Origin: Apostichopus japonicus | Lineage: Eukaryota > Echinodermata > Holothuroidea > Aspidochirotida > Stichopodidae | NCBI RefSeq assembly: GCF_037975245.1 | Contig: NC_092568.1 | Span: forward strand, 11,801,501 to 11,865,500 | Length of the DNA: 64,000 nucleotides | Direction: 5' to 3' | Shown: positions 25,901 through 38,293 of the stretch, one piece after another | Numbering within the stretch: the first letter of the stretch is position 1 | How the letters are laid out: each line of letters starts with the position of its first letter | Position numbers and translations under genes: made by a program | Notes under the pieces: generated by a model | What the model was told of the DNA's origin: nothing | Seen by the model: only the letters and a program-made list of their open reading frames with translations | The model's database searches: none

Positions 25901-28900
25901 TTATGATACGAACATTTACTGTAATATATCACTAAATGACTGAATCAATATTATTTCTGATTGAAATCACTCACCAGTTGAGATTCGCTGATCCTGATAT
26001 ACTGTAGTTGTGACGTCATCATCTGGAAGTAAATACAAAGGTTTAGAAGTAATTATTATATTTTGATACCTGTAAGCCTCGGGACACAGTCTTTAATACA
26101 AAATGTTTGTTACTTCATGTGGTCTACATTTTTTCATTTACCGTACTTGATACAGTAGGTACATAACAATATAAAATAATAGAAACAAGAGTGTGAAAGG
26201 TTAAATTGGTTTTCTTGACATTTACATTTTTACTTTATTAATTTCGTAAATACTAGTTTACACAAGATAGCTTAGAAATGAAGGTAAATGGTCTTAACTA
26301 AACCATACCTGATACAGTTTCCTCCGAGCCACTCTGAGTTTGACTCTGACATGATGTCCCGTCTGAGGATACAATATGTAAATCAAGTTAATTACAAAAC
26401 TCCAACTTGTTTAAACAAAACTTTACTGTCATCCGGTTCATGTGTTCTTATTTGTATTCTTTACATGACAACTGTTTGTAGCAGCAATTTAATTCCAAAC
26501 TATGGTAATATAACAACATAAAGAACAAAGAAAGATAAAATAAGTTCAATAAACGAGTTTCGCAGAGAAACTTGATTATTTATCTTTTCAAGTCTGTTAA
26601 CTTTATGAAGAGCAGATCGTGTTAGGCTAAGATTCATTTCATTCATATTTTATATAAATAAATCCAACTCACCACTAACACTGGTCTGCAAACTGAATTG
26701 TTTGTTTATTGTTGTTTGCTTTCCAGCTAAAATAAGAAGGGAACAAAATAATAAATTTGTAAATTATACTGGGTGGGTGGCGTTCCATAAACTATAACAG
26801 CCAACAATGATGAATTGAAAAGAGGAAAGTTATATAAGTATTCACGACATTATCAAAGGTATGGATTTCTTTCTATCGCTTTGCGATCGTATATCAATGC
26901 ATGTATATCAATGACAGAGGTATATAGCTACTTACCTACTACAGTGTTATCAGTGATGTGGCTTAGCTCTTCTTTGCCAATCCCAAAAACTGTGAATGAA
27001 GAGAACAATTTGAAAAAATATGGATTATTTAATAATTAAAAATGTAACCGTATCGATATTATACTGAAGCAGTGTGCGTTACAACTTCCACGATTATGTT
27101 TGTACAGTAATGAAGAGTAGGGTGGGTGGACTGGTGGAAAGATGAGGAAATTTGCTAGACACATTATTATGTTGATGAGAAGCTAATTATGTCTTATGGC
27201 TGTTTCAGATAATAAACTAATTAGTTATTGGGTAAAATAATAAATGATATTAAAATAATGGACAGTAGGTTACTCACCAGAGTAATCACACTGTTGAATG
27301 TCCTGTGTATGGCTGATAGTTTGTCCGTCTGTAAACACAGAATATATTATGTAACATCATAATATGACAGACTAATAGGCAAAACAAAGGTATTATTAAT
27401 GTATAAAAAATATTTGATATATAAGACAAATTGTAATTGATATTCATGGTTCCCTATCATTATTATTATTATTATTATATATTTGAAATAACAAACCTTC
27501 GGTATGAGTTGTTATCTTATTCGCCTTCAGTTGGTATGAAGACACCCCATCTGTCAGAGAAAGGAGAGAGGAATCCATTAATATCGCTGAAACAATAAAC
27601 TCACAGAAAAAGTCACAGTGTCGATGACTTTCAGGGTATATGCCTACTTGTTGTAATTAGCCAAGGAGGCGTAATAGCTCTAAGAAGTAATCCTTCACAC
27701 ACCACTCTTTATCCCTTCTATACCTCCAGATGTTACAGTATATATTGAGCATAAGGTAGCCCCCCTCCCCTCCTCCCCCAAATGAATCTCCAAAGAGATG
27801 GAAACACATTGGCAATGACATGTGACACAATATAGCGACACTTACCAGTCCAATAGTACATGTATTTGGTAGCTGTCTTGGTACCGGTTGGATCTGAAAG
27901 AAATATGAAGAAGCAGTTTGAAGTAAGAATTTAAAAATTATGGGCTAGAATTTAAAATAAAAATCAATAAAAACTCCTTGATGTAAACAAGTTATCTATT
28001 TTTCTCACCTGTTAGAGTTCCCTCGGTGTTTTGGATCTGATCAGGACCTGCAAAGAGTGACAAATTATGTTATATTTGAAAGACTTTTATTACATTAATC
28101 TAAGGTTTATTACCTTGAGTATAAATTATAGAAAGAAATGAAAGATTACTATTTAAAAATTTTAAAATCAATTGAATATTAACTTTTCTTGCGCACATTA
28201 CGTAATTCATTTTCACTCAATACTCACCAGTTGAACTTTTGAAGGTATACTGGTAGTAAGTCAGGGTGTAACCTGAAAAAGGAAAAATGTGACTTTTCTC
28301 GTCAAAATGTTTTACCTACCGATAAATATTTAGTACGGGACTGCAAAGACTTCCCCAAGTTACCCCCTCCCCCACACCATACGGTGTTGAAAAAGAAGAT
28401 ATACCTAAATGCTGCAATATAATGTAACCATATATTATAGCCTACCGACTACAGTGAGTGTTATTTTACCTTCACATCTCGTTTTTGTGGTCTGTTGAGT
28501 GTGTTGGCCCTGAATATCTGCAGCGTGAATAAAAATTGGGAAAGATTTTATAAAATAAACTTAAACATTTATGTCATCGATAGTTTGTTTTCTTCCCTTT
28601 TTCTTAGGTTTTACTTATTGGCGATGTACTGTGCACCAAGTTCTTTTTCTCAAGTTCCATGCAATGCAGTAGTGACTAAAAGCATTTCGTTTATAATATA
28701 CAAAAGTCACGAAAATGATGAAGTACTGAATGGAAACAAAATATATCTTACCAGACCAGGTAGAGGTAGTATCATCTTGTTGATGCTTCTCGAAGGCAGC
28801 AGGGGTCGTGTACTGCTCGACTACAAAATAAAATATATAATCAAGTGATAGTCTGACGAAAACAATTAAATTGAAAATGGGTTTATATTCGGTATCTTTA

Positions 28901-31900
28901 GTATACTTATCACAAAAGAATTTCACATGAAATTCAAACAGTCCAAATTATTTAAGTCTGTAGAGATATTTTAGTCTGAGAGATCATACAGTGAATCGAG
29001 GCAATAACTCGACTCACGATGTCTTGCCGATTTTATGATGGAATGACTCGTGATACAGATCACGAATGTAAGTAACTATATTCAGAACACGAATGTAAGT
29101 AACCATATTCAGAACACGAATGTAAGTAACCATATACAGATCACGAATGTAAGTAACCATATACAGATCACGAATGTAAGTAACCATATACAGATCACGA
29201 ATGTAAGTAACCATATTTAGATCAGGAATGTAAGTAACCTTATTTAGATCAGGAATGTAAGTAACCTTATTTAGATCACGAATGTAAGTAACCATATACA
29301 GATCACGAATGTAAGTAACCATATTCAGAACACGAATGTAAGTAACCATATTCAGAACACGAATGTAAGTAACCATATACAGAACACGAATGTAAGTAAC
29401 CATATTCAGAACACGAATGTAAGTAACCATATTCAGAACACGAATGTAAGTAACCATATACAGAACAAGAATGTAAGTAACCATATACAGATCACGAATG
29501 TAAGTAACCATATTGCGATCACGAATGTAAGTAACCATATTCAGAACACGAATGTAAGTAACCACATACAGAACAAGAATGTAAGTAACCATATACAGAT
29601 CACGAATGTAAGTAACCACATACAGAACAAGAATGTAAGTAACCATATACATATCACGAATGCAAGTAACCATATACATATCACGAATGTAAGTAACCAT
29701 ATCAGATTGAGAGGTCTGCATTCTGATATTTTCTATTCGGCAGTGAAGTGAATAAAAGGGGGAATGGGTGGATGTCATGAAGGGTGGATGAGGTGAGAGG
29801 GACGGTAACGAGAAGAGAGAGACTGTGAGTGTGTGTATGTGTGTTCTGATACTACAGGCATTCAGTAAAGATAACAACAAGGAAACCTTTCTTTAAAAAA
29901 AAACTCACCTCGAGGTAAATTAATGATCCCAAAGTAACCGTTTGGAATCAGTAACATTCTCTCGGGATCTAAAGGAAAGATTAAGTACAAAATATGAAAT
30001 ATCGAATGATAAAATGTATGCTCAATAGTGTTTAATGAGTTTTACGTACAATCTCGTTCGTCTTCAATATTTAGGTTATACTGTATTACGTATAAAGTTC
30101 GACTTACCGGTTTTGTGATCGAGAGGAACACACGAAGGAAGGCCTTGAATGAGGCGTTCTGCTGCAGTAAAGAAAGAAAAGAACAAACTGATATAAGCAA
30201 CAATTAACAACTATTTCAAACCGTCATGATAAAACCAATTAATTAAATGGTTTTGTGTTCATTTAAATAAAGTATATTGTTCGCATGTTTCTTTCAATAC
30301 AAGAAGTCATAGTAACTCACCTTCAAGTTTTGCCAGCATAAAATCAGGATAAAGTCTTAGCTGGTCTTGCATCGTAAGATCAAGATAGCCTGAATGGGAG
30401 TAAAATGCTAATTAACAACATTATAGTTTAATGTAAAGTTTGAATTTAATATGTATGTAATCTTGTTTTATGAATGGTCAGCGAACAAAAATATTTTTTA
30501 ATAAATGAGATACTTGACTATGTGCCCTAACGTGAAAATCAGTATTCATTATGTAAAGGAAAAGATGATTACACTTACTGTTAAAAAGATCTTCACGCAT
30601 GCGCAGGGTTTGCTCTAAAAAAAGAAAAGAGAGTATACATATATAAGTGAAAGTGACATCATCTGAACATTAATGTTATTAAGTGACACACACACGCATA
30701 CACACAAAAAGAAAGCAAGCACAGAAGAAGTTTAAAAAATCCATGGAAACTTAAAATTATTTATGAAGTTCTGAAGGACGATGCATGGTTTGGATGTTTG
30801 TAATTAGAGGGCGGTAGCAAAATAAACAGCCGTCGTTCATGGAATTGTATCTGCATGCTGAGTTATTGTAAAGTACTGTGGAAACTAGAAAAATAAACTT
30901 TGAGAAATACCTGATGGAAAGCAAAGAAGCGAAGAAACATTTTCTTCGGTGACGGGAAATTCCCGAGTGAAGGGTTTCCGTTGTAGATCTATATAGATGA
31001 AAACAGTAATAATAACAAGAACGATGCTTTAACTACATGGCTTCACTTAGAATCGGAATACAGGACTATCACGTCGCCATGTACCTTGGAGGAGTTGGGT
31101 GGGTGGAGGGGGGTTATGAGAGTGTATGGTCGTCTCATCGTTACCTAACTCACCGTGGAAGGTAAAGCAAACCACACAATCATACCAGGAGAATGATTAA
31201 CTATATTCACATACCTCGATTCTCGAAGATTTCCACTAGTTACCCCCAAGCCCTGACCTGTAAGCTATCATAGGATCCCCCCATCCATCCCTTCCAATCC
31301 AAAATATAGTTGGTTGCACTAGGTCAATATATTATATTCTATTCCTCTATTTAATTGATCTATTAATCACGTGATATAAATGCTCGCCCATAATTGGATG
31401 ACGTAATGAATTTGGCCTACACCTTACCTTGTAACGGAGGACGGTACCCATAACATCCTTCTGGGAGGATGTATTGAGCTGAAGATAAACGAACATTTAT
31501 GTGACTTACTGTAAAGAATGAATTCATTGACTTGCATTAAATTTGGGATAGTCTATGAAATCAGAAACATTGTATGCAGATTTAAGTCTTTTCAGGCGTC
31601 ACTATGGACGGTGTGTGTGCTGGGCTAACTTTTTATTTTTGTTAGTATATAAAGAAGAAACACCGTTGACTGAGATCAGTAATTCATGTTACCAAGACAT
31701 ATTGGACTCCTCAAGAGTAAGGATAGGGTGGGGTGGGGTGGGCGGGGAGATGAACACTTGAATTGGAAATGAAAACGAGAGAGAGACCAAAACAACCTCC
31801 CTTTAAAACGAACTGGATTTGTGGAACTTTTACGAACGCTTTATAGAGCATTGAAAATGCAAATTATGATCGTTGGGTAATCTTCTCTCAGTTATCTGCC

Positions 31901-32539
31901 TTCCCAATATTGACAATCGATGTTACATTCACCTACTATAAAACACGTAGTTAATGAAATACGTCACGTACACAGTAACGGTGGCCTGGCCATCTAGGCC
32001 CCAACAGCACTTCACCCTTACTCCATCCCTACACACCGTACCAAATTATGTGTTGAAATTGGCCTATAAAGTGATGTCATGTTTTATCTGATTGGATTGT
32101 TTATGAAGCAAACATAACATTTGACAATCCCGTTATATAGGTATACGCTTTATTCGGACTTACAGTTACCGTATAAAATACGTTAACAATAAAATCTTAC
32201 ACACAATTAATATTATTGGCGTATGTATTATCCTGAAGGAATTGTAAACACAAAGGGTTCCTCAAATTGAACAAAATTAAAATGATGTTTAACATGTGAG
32301 ATGATATCTCAATTGGGCTAATTGTCCTATAAAGTATCATTTCTCAATACGAGAAATTCCAAATAACTCGAGGACATCCCTTTGCATAGCGTTCCACATA
32401 AAATGACGCCTTAAAAGGGAACAAATAAACGTATATTTGTTGGTCATAACTTACCTCGCCCATGGGCCAGGAATTTGGTGAACTTCTTAGCCATGTAAGA
32501 GGAAGCATAGTAGCTTGCCAGTGAAAATGTAAAGAACAT
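16907..32539 (-). CDS. Micro-exon gene B: 23 coding exons, 450 aa, paralogue of gene A
   Basis: Spliced, minus strand. Coding exons: 32539-32455, 31478-31428, 30988-30911, 30614-30579, 30389-30321, 30161-30108, 29968-29909, 28820-28752, 28517-28470, 28272-28228, 28047-28009, 27893-27846, 27550-27497, 27328-27278, 26968-26936, 26726-26673, 26362-26309, 26022-25975, 25678-25628, 25307-25263, 24929-24882, 24118-24056, 17076-16907. Every exon has the same length and phase as its gene A partner, and none has a stop or frameshift. By eye the proteins differ at about 25 of 450 positions. Exons 4, 5, 12, 15, 18, 20 and 21 are unchanged in protein sequence. Keeping 23 exons open in two copies is the main evidence that the model is real. 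The tail ends AVSYDKS-stop. The family is unknown to me. The gene is longer than A mainly because of an extra segment of about 0.85 kb in its last intron. Confidence 0.72.
19345..19725. repeat. GC-rich block, gene B copy
   Basis: Near-identical to 3690-4060. One TAA of the gene A copy is TAT here, which lengthens a plus-strand open frame to 90 codons; that is a point difference and not evidence for a gene. Confidence 0.4.
19793..19868 (-). repeat. tRNA-derived SINE head, gene B copy
   Basis: Orthologous to 4138-4212, with the same A-box and B-box words. It is intronic and a passenger of the unit duplication. Confidence 0.45.
21940..22790. other. Segment of about 0.85 kb present in unit B and absent from unit A
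   Basis: Unit A passes directly from GATGAGTGGCTATATGC to GCTTTCATGTGCGG, whereas unit B has this extra segment between the same flanks. It contains two near-repeats of GGTATATGTCGATTTAAATC (about 22219 and 22287). A fragment (about 22150-22205) resembles 21105-21180 in the same unit, so part of it came from a local duplication. I see no clear TIR or target duplication, so insertion in B and deletion in A are both possible. Confidence 0.5.
29046..29702. repeat. 27-bp minisatellite in intron 7 of gene B
   Basis: About 24 copies of the same 27-bp unit as at 12437-13045, in the same intron. The internal order of variants differs from gene A, so the arrays have turned over since duplication. A minus-strand frame is open for 288 codons. 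A donor-like ATC|GTGAGT follows it here but is ATGAGT in gene A, which argues against a conserved coding exon. Confidence 0.85.
32455..32539 (-). CDS. First coding exon of gene B
   Basis: This 85-nt exon starts MFFTFSLASYYASSYMA, as in gene A, with Lys for Arg and His for Tyr in the basic tail, and ends at GTAAGTT. It is followed upstream by the spacer at 32540-33518. Confidence 0.6.
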
Positions 32540-33518
32540 CTTGAGAAATCGCACAATAGACTTATCTTCAACGAAAAGCAATTGCAATATAAACATTACA
32601 TAACATATATACCTTATAATGTTTATCGTCGTTGTCCATGTCATTTCTGTGTGACGTCACATGTAACGTAACGCTCGCGCAATGATCACGCAGTTACGCT
32701 CCGAGATCTGTTGTTGCGCTTTGGCCCATATATATACTACACAGAGACCTGTTATAGCGCCTCGGTAACCGAATATGCGCACGTTTACGCGCAAGTGGGC
32801 TCCATCGTATGTACGAACACTATGCAAGAAATCGTAAGGCCAGAACTTGTGTAGGCTTGTGCGTGTACTAACTGGTGGCATTGGCATTGGAGTAATGTAT
32901 CTAGCGTATCTTTGACGCTATACCGTTGTAGGCTACGCTGAAGTCGACCAATGTGTCCTACGCTGGCCCAGTGATCACGCAGTGTCCTTTGCGAGTTTCA
33001 TTTCCACTATCTGTTCCCGAATCAAATTCATCACAGGAACCAGATTCTTTTGACCTATTCAGAATTGCTGCTTTGTAAAGTTGTTGAATGAAGTCTTCCG
33101 TGGAGTCGAATATTTTACGAATTGGCAATAAATGTATGACACAGCACTATGAGCACACAGAGGGGAGAAATGACGTGATGTGGGCCTAAAGAAGCCAACT
33201 TCCTCAAATAGGATACGGGGACCCTCACTCACCCTCCCCTCACTTCCCCCTTTCCCATTCTCGACTCCACTCTTCCCTATACCTCCCTTCAAAAAGTATT
33301 CGACGTGAAATGGTGCATTTTGAGGCATATGTAGACTATTAATTAAGTCTATAATTAGTTTGGTCTTAGTTTATCTTTTCTTCGAGCAGAAAACGATCAA
33401 TAGGTAAATTTCTTGAACACCAACTACCGATGATGACCTGGCATCGTGGAAATGATATTATTAGTCCTAAGATGTATTATCTTAGATGCTAGAATTGTAA
33501 TTATTTTCATAATCTTAC
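32540..33518. promoter_or_regulatory. Spacer upstream of gene B, probable promoter
   Basis: Aligns with the spacers at 144-1139 and 15858-16806. It has a CRE-like TGACGTCA (about 32652-32659) and the repeated motif CGCAATGATCACGCAG (about 32678-32693), with a second, more diverged copy at about 32965-32985. The minus-strand AATAAA of the other spacers is lost here (TTTATC), in line with decay of copy C. Confidence 0.4.
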
Positions 33519-33740
33519 CTCATTGTACATATACTCATGCAGTATCAGTTCCTTCCCGAATAACCGAGTCACCATCATTCTACCCGACATCCTTGGGTGG
33601 ATCATTACCCGGATGAGATGTTTGACACAGATTTCAGGTTTTTCTAAGAAACCGCAACATTTTCCCTGTTTCCGTCGCTCTGGACCGACGTAAAATAATA
33701 TATGGGGAGTGCTTATCACTCCCCACCCCTTCACCATAGT
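33519..33740 (-). pseudogene. Decayed last exon of a further array copy (C)
   Basis: The segment aligns with the last exon of genes A and B, but the gene-A-type frame is broken by TGA, TGA-TAA and TAG. The YLDLSPQDQLKLYPDF part is missing: homology stops at about 33740, where unrelated sequence begins. The GTAAGATT donor at its left end is still intact. This marks the right-hand edge of the tandem array. Confidence 0.6.
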
Positions 33741-34570
33741 GACGCCCTGATCGCTCTGAAGAGATTTTCCCTAAAACGTCATGATTTTCCTGACAAACGA
33801 CATAATGTTCCCGACGACCGTCCCGCTGACCCGACAGTAAATAATTATGTTGAGGAGGTGAGGGGGGGGGGGGGGCTGGGGAGATAAATGGTGTTTGATT
33901 TCATACTTTGATGCGCTGGGTAAAACATGAAGTTAACATGTTTTCGTATGTAGGGTTATCAGAGAGTAAGATATAATTATCGAGCTTTGAGTGATATGAG
34001 CTAAAAAGAAATCTTGGCTTCGTCATTAATATTCATAATTGAAACAATTCTCTGCATATGATTGGGCAGATTCGTACATTGCTGTTAACAATCGATCTCA
34101 TTATAAAATATGTCTACGGACAAGTATGAACAACATTGTACTAACCACTGTAATATGCATTAAAAATCATGAAAATAGCTGCAAAATCCATCAAAGATTC
34201 GTTGAAAGAGGATAATCACATTATATAATGATATATTTGGGCTTGTAATTAACCTCCATCCCTGATAAAATTATTGTCATATTTCTTTTATATTTAAAAC
34301 AAAACAATTATTAGTATATAAACAAATATTCTTTCTGTTTTCTTTGAATTTGAAGGACAATAGACTCCACGCCAGTCGTTGTGAGGGCAGAGATGAACTC
34401 CCAAAAAAAAAGCAAAAGTTCTTTTACTGTTTTTCTCACTTTGAATGATATTCGAAGTCAGTAATAAACTTTAGAATGTCATATTTGAAATGTAGGACGC
34501 ATCCATGAAACCATGAAAGGCAATAGTCTGTCAGTTCAGGCCAAATGTCTAGCTTTAAGCGTCCAATCAT
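33741..34570. other. Array-edge intergenic DNA
   Basis: No gene seen. There is a G-homopolymer at 33861-33876. A segment at about 34330-34530 has words shared with 36640-36900 (TTTCTCACTTTGAATGA-type and CATATTTGAAATG), suggesting an old duplication with 36640-36900. Confidence 0.4.
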
Positions 34571-35226
34571 CAAGGGCGGCGGAAGCACTTTTAATCTGGG
34601 GGGCACCGACATCAAAAGGCACTTTGAAGAAATTCGATTGGACTGATGCAGCCTTATATTTAGTACCCTTTATAACTCTTATTGTATTAACTTATTTGCG
34701 TATACACATCACTCCATCAACGTCCCGCCCCCCCCCCCCCCCCCAAGGAAAATATGCATACTAGCACTGCAATATCCAATGTGCAAATTGGAAACAAGGA
34801 ACAAGGAACAAGTTTTTTTGAGACAAAATGAGGTGAAATCATGCTAGTTGCTAATGTAGGAATCTTCCGAATTAGTTTATTTCTTGTTTATATCTTAACA
34901 AATGATTTTCATTCGAAATAGCTTTGAGTTTGACCCACAGAAATTCATTAAAAGTCAGGAGCGTAGCCAGGATTTGCAAAGTTGTATGCAGGACTATCTG
35001 AGCGAAGCGCCACCATCAGTTGGCGCGGAGCGTACAAGAAAATTTTTGTTACAAACCCCTCAGATGGCCGGAAACGGCCCTTCCCGAGTGTTCATTCTGG
35101 TTCTCTGGCCTCTTGCTAACTTGAGACACCTCAAGTTTTATGTAGAAAAAGGGCACATTTTTAACCTGAGGAAAAGTGGGGGGGGAGGGCACGTGCCCCC
35201 TGTGCCCCCCGGTTCCGCCGCTTTTG
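34571..35226. mobile_element. Non-autonomous hAT-like element, 656 bp
   Basis: The ends are imperfect terminal inverted repeats, CAAGGGCGGCGGAAGC on the left and CAAAAGCGGCGGAACC as the reverse complement on the right. They are flanked by an exact 8-bp direct repeat, CCAATCAT (34563-34570 and 35227-35234). Eight-base target duplications and this end type are typical of hAT transposons. There is no transposase. An internal segment from about 34956 carries the GCGTAGCCAGG and GCGCCACCATC words of the second TIR family found elsewhere in this window, so the element is composite. Confidence 0.75.
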
Positions 35227-35565
35227 CCAATCATACACAGACTCAATAAAGAATGACTTCTGTAAACGTATCATGAAAACAGATGATATAATCTGATGAA
35301 ACTAAATTAAAATTAATTCACTTGAGCTTTAGTACTTGATAAAGGGAGTATTTCTTTTGCAATCTAAAATCCGTCATGACTTGAATGAATCAATAACAGA
35401 AGCGTAGGATAAGACTCATCTGATATGTCAAGAATCCCACATTGTCTGCTCACTAAGTATGATCTTTGGAACAGACGAATTGCTTTCTGCTTCATTTTAA
35501 GGAATAGGGTTTTCCCCTTTATTTGATGTCAAAGCTCAAATTTAAATTGTTTGATGTATAATTGT

Positions 35566-35630
35566 AGTCCGATAGCTCAGTGGATATAACAGAGGACTAC
35601 GAAGCTGATATTTAGAGTTTGAAACGCAAA
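35566..35630 (+). repeat. tRNA-like SINE fragment
   Basis: It contains a perfect A-box word TAGCTCAGTGG and a weak B-box GAGTTTGAAAC about 35 bases later. The stems are degenerate, so it is a SINE head or tRNA pseudogene. Confidence 0.45.
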
Positions 35631-36858
35631 AAAGATATACGAATGTGACAAAATTAAATGTTGACTTTTCCCTGTTTCTTACAGTCTCGTCTTTAAGTAT
35701 TAGTTTTGAAGTTAGTTTTCTAGCTGATGTGTTGGTTCCTTAAAAAGTACCTACGGAAGCTAACAAGTGCCATCACAATTTTTTCCAGAAATATTTACAA
35801 AACTATTATTTAACAGCGCCATCTCTTCTATTTCAAACACAAGGAAAGGAAATCTCTTTGCAATTCTGATTGATAATATTTATTCTAAGTGCATATTGGT
35901 CACGTGACGTAATTTTGAAAACGTTTCGTAAATTATTATTCGCAATAATGATAGAAAAGTACCGTTTCGTTTACCTTTCGTGGTCGAAACGTCTCTCTTT
36001 AGCTTATTGTGTTACAGAACGCGTATGTTATTGCGTAATACAGTATTTTCGACATGTAATGCAACATGTCCTTTACATTAGAGAAGGGTGAGTCAATAAA
36101 AGCCAACGTCGTAATCATGTCCTGGGAATGTTTATTCGTTAATTGTAGGCAATTAAGTACTTACGTGTTCTTTCATTTCAAAGGAGCAGGCAAATCTTAA
36201 TTTCCACTGTCCCGGTTGATTCAGGTAGGGACATGAACTTTTATTGAAGGGTGTCCTGTGCTTGGAGAAAGCTTACTGCGAACGGTTGTAAAACTCTCAT
36301 CATTGCTCTGTCTTGCATTTTAGTTATGCAACGAAGACTATTTCTAACACAGAATGAAGACTTACAATTAAGCGCTATTCTGTGGCACACTCTTGTAAAG
36401 GCTGCCCAGCTTCTTCTTGAATAAGCCAACCAAACCGTTTGTGGAGTATGTATTGCCTTTCGAAAGGGACTCGTATTCAAACTTTGATATTATAAATCTT
36501 GAGTAAAGCGAAGTTGTGAATATACATATATATGTTCACGGAGTTATTTTCACCAACATAGCTCACTTCTTCTAGGATTGAAACTGTTCTGCAGCCGTTT
36601 TAAAATCAGAGATAAACGTCTGGATGTCCCAATTGAAATATGACAATTATGAGTATGATACTATGCCTTCCGTTTTTCTTACTTTGAAGGATTTTTGACT
36701 CCACAGTAGTTGCTGAGAAGTCAGTGATAATCGTAAGGATGTACTATTTGTAATCTATAACAAATTCATGCGACTCTTTCTTAAACAAGCAATAATTATT
36801 ATACACGAAAGCTCTTATATTTCTCACTTTGTATGAGTTTTAAAGTCAGGTATCCTCG

Positions 36859-36975
36859 TCAGAATGTTATATTTGAAATGCCGAAACCAACGGCACTCAA
36901 AACAATCGATGACGCAGAAACCCCACTAGCAACCTTTGCGAAGGCTTCTCCTACTTTAGCAAGATCATCAGCAGC
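36859..36975 (-). CDS. Possible terminal exon of an unknown gene
   Basis: After a TTTATACACAG acceptor the sequence encodes 38 codons ending in TGA: AADDLAKVGEAFAKVASGVS followed by a hydrophobic stretch and GISNITF. Helical and Ala/Val-rich. The same C-terminal word (ISNMTF-stop) is readable at about 34500-34520, where the sequence is duplicated. No upstream exon was identified. It could equally be a chance frame; the composition and the acceptor are the only support. Confidence 0.25.
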   Translation of the reverse strand, partial: AADDLAKVGEAFAKVASGVSASSIVLSAVGFGISNITF

Positions 36976-37277
36976 CTGTGTATAAAGGGAAAACCTTTTC
37001 ATTATATTTTCTTCACATTGTTGACTGCCAAGTCTGCCAGTATGGTCCCACCTTATAACGCTTTTTTGCTTATCGCTCTCCAAATTTCTGTGAAGCTAGA
37101 TTTACATGTACTTTCAATATTTCTGTACCGGCCGTAAATTCTAAGTTGATTTCTTCAAAGAATGGATAAATTATCATTTACCCAATTTTATCAATTCAAC
37201 TAACTGAAAGAATAACAAAAAGGGACTTCTTTCAGGTTTTGATACGTATATATCTTTAAAAGTCATTTACCAAATAG

Positions 37278-38293
37278 CAGTGGTGTAACGATGAACCTGG
37301 GGGAGGGGGGGCTTCTCACCCAAAAGGGGCCCCCTATCAGGAGGTACAGGCAAGGGCGTCCGCAGGAGTGTTATCAAGGTGGTGGAATCAGTCGGTCATG
37401 TAGGTGTAACACACTTCTTGATACTATCTAAGCGGAGCGCCACCATCGGTTGGCGCGTTGGGCAAAAAAAAAGGACTTCTAGATCGTCGGAAAAGACACT
37501 TCCCGGGCGTTTCAAGTTGAATTTACACATCGGTTATTTTGAGATCTCATGTCTTAGGATTTTGACTTTAATAATTTCAGATATGCATAATGGGTTCGTA
37601 TGCAATGAACATAACTAGAGAACTGTTGGTTGGGTGAAATTATTGAAATGTCAAATGCTTTTCTAGGGAGGGGGGGGGAGCAAGTGACCCCGCCCTTCTG
37701 TATGGAGTATAATGGAGACTACTATACAAATACAGTAATCAAACCTAAGCATATGCCTAATTTCGGCTAATTCGGCTCCATCTGTCTAAGCCTAATTTCC
37801 TGTGCTTTTTTACTTACCAGATACACCGAAGGCATCTTAATTCCTACCTTTTTTTATTATATTTATATGAAAGCCTTGTTTTTTTTCAAATGAACGCAAT
37901 TTCAAATCTATGGGTGTTGGGTTATTGTTTTCATTTTTTTTCTTCAAAAATCATATGTTGTACTCAGTAAAGTCATATTGTACTCAGTAAAAACATTGGC
38001 TGGAATCGGGTTTTAAATTATATACTATGTTTTCATTATAATAACGAATAACACAACTAGCTCGATACATACAGTATTACCCTATGAGCCCATGATCAAG
38101 ATGTCCGTATTCCGTATCACGTGAAATTATGTATATTGTCTTGTTTAGTCTAACATGAGTTTTCTTCCCAGTAAACGGGCCCTCCCTATCCAAAGAGGTA
38201 CCCCTTCTTTGTGCATCAGTTTAGCGGGGGCCTCCATTTGGTCGGGGCCTCCGGCTCAGCACGGTCCGAGCCCATAGGTGTTACGCTACTATG
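37278..38293. mobile_element. Probable TIR element, about 1 kb, with nested repeats
   Basis: The left end CAGTGGTGTAACG and the right end (reverse complement CATAGTAGCGTAACACC) resemble each other and many invertebrate DNA-transposon ends. I cannot find a target duplication (CCAAATAG left, CCCACAAT right). Inside, at about 37425-37510, is a copy of the GCGCCACCATCGGTTGGCGC repeat. No transposase frame. Confidence 0.4.

Larger units (their letters stand above)
35235..37277. other. Intergenic DNA with a possible minus-strand exon
   Basis: Apart from the tRNA-like fragment at 35566-35630 and the candidate exon at 36859-36975, I see no supported gene. A 79-codon minus-strand frame at 36241-36480 has no recognisable domain or conserved splice signal and I do not call it. 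Confidence 0.35.
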
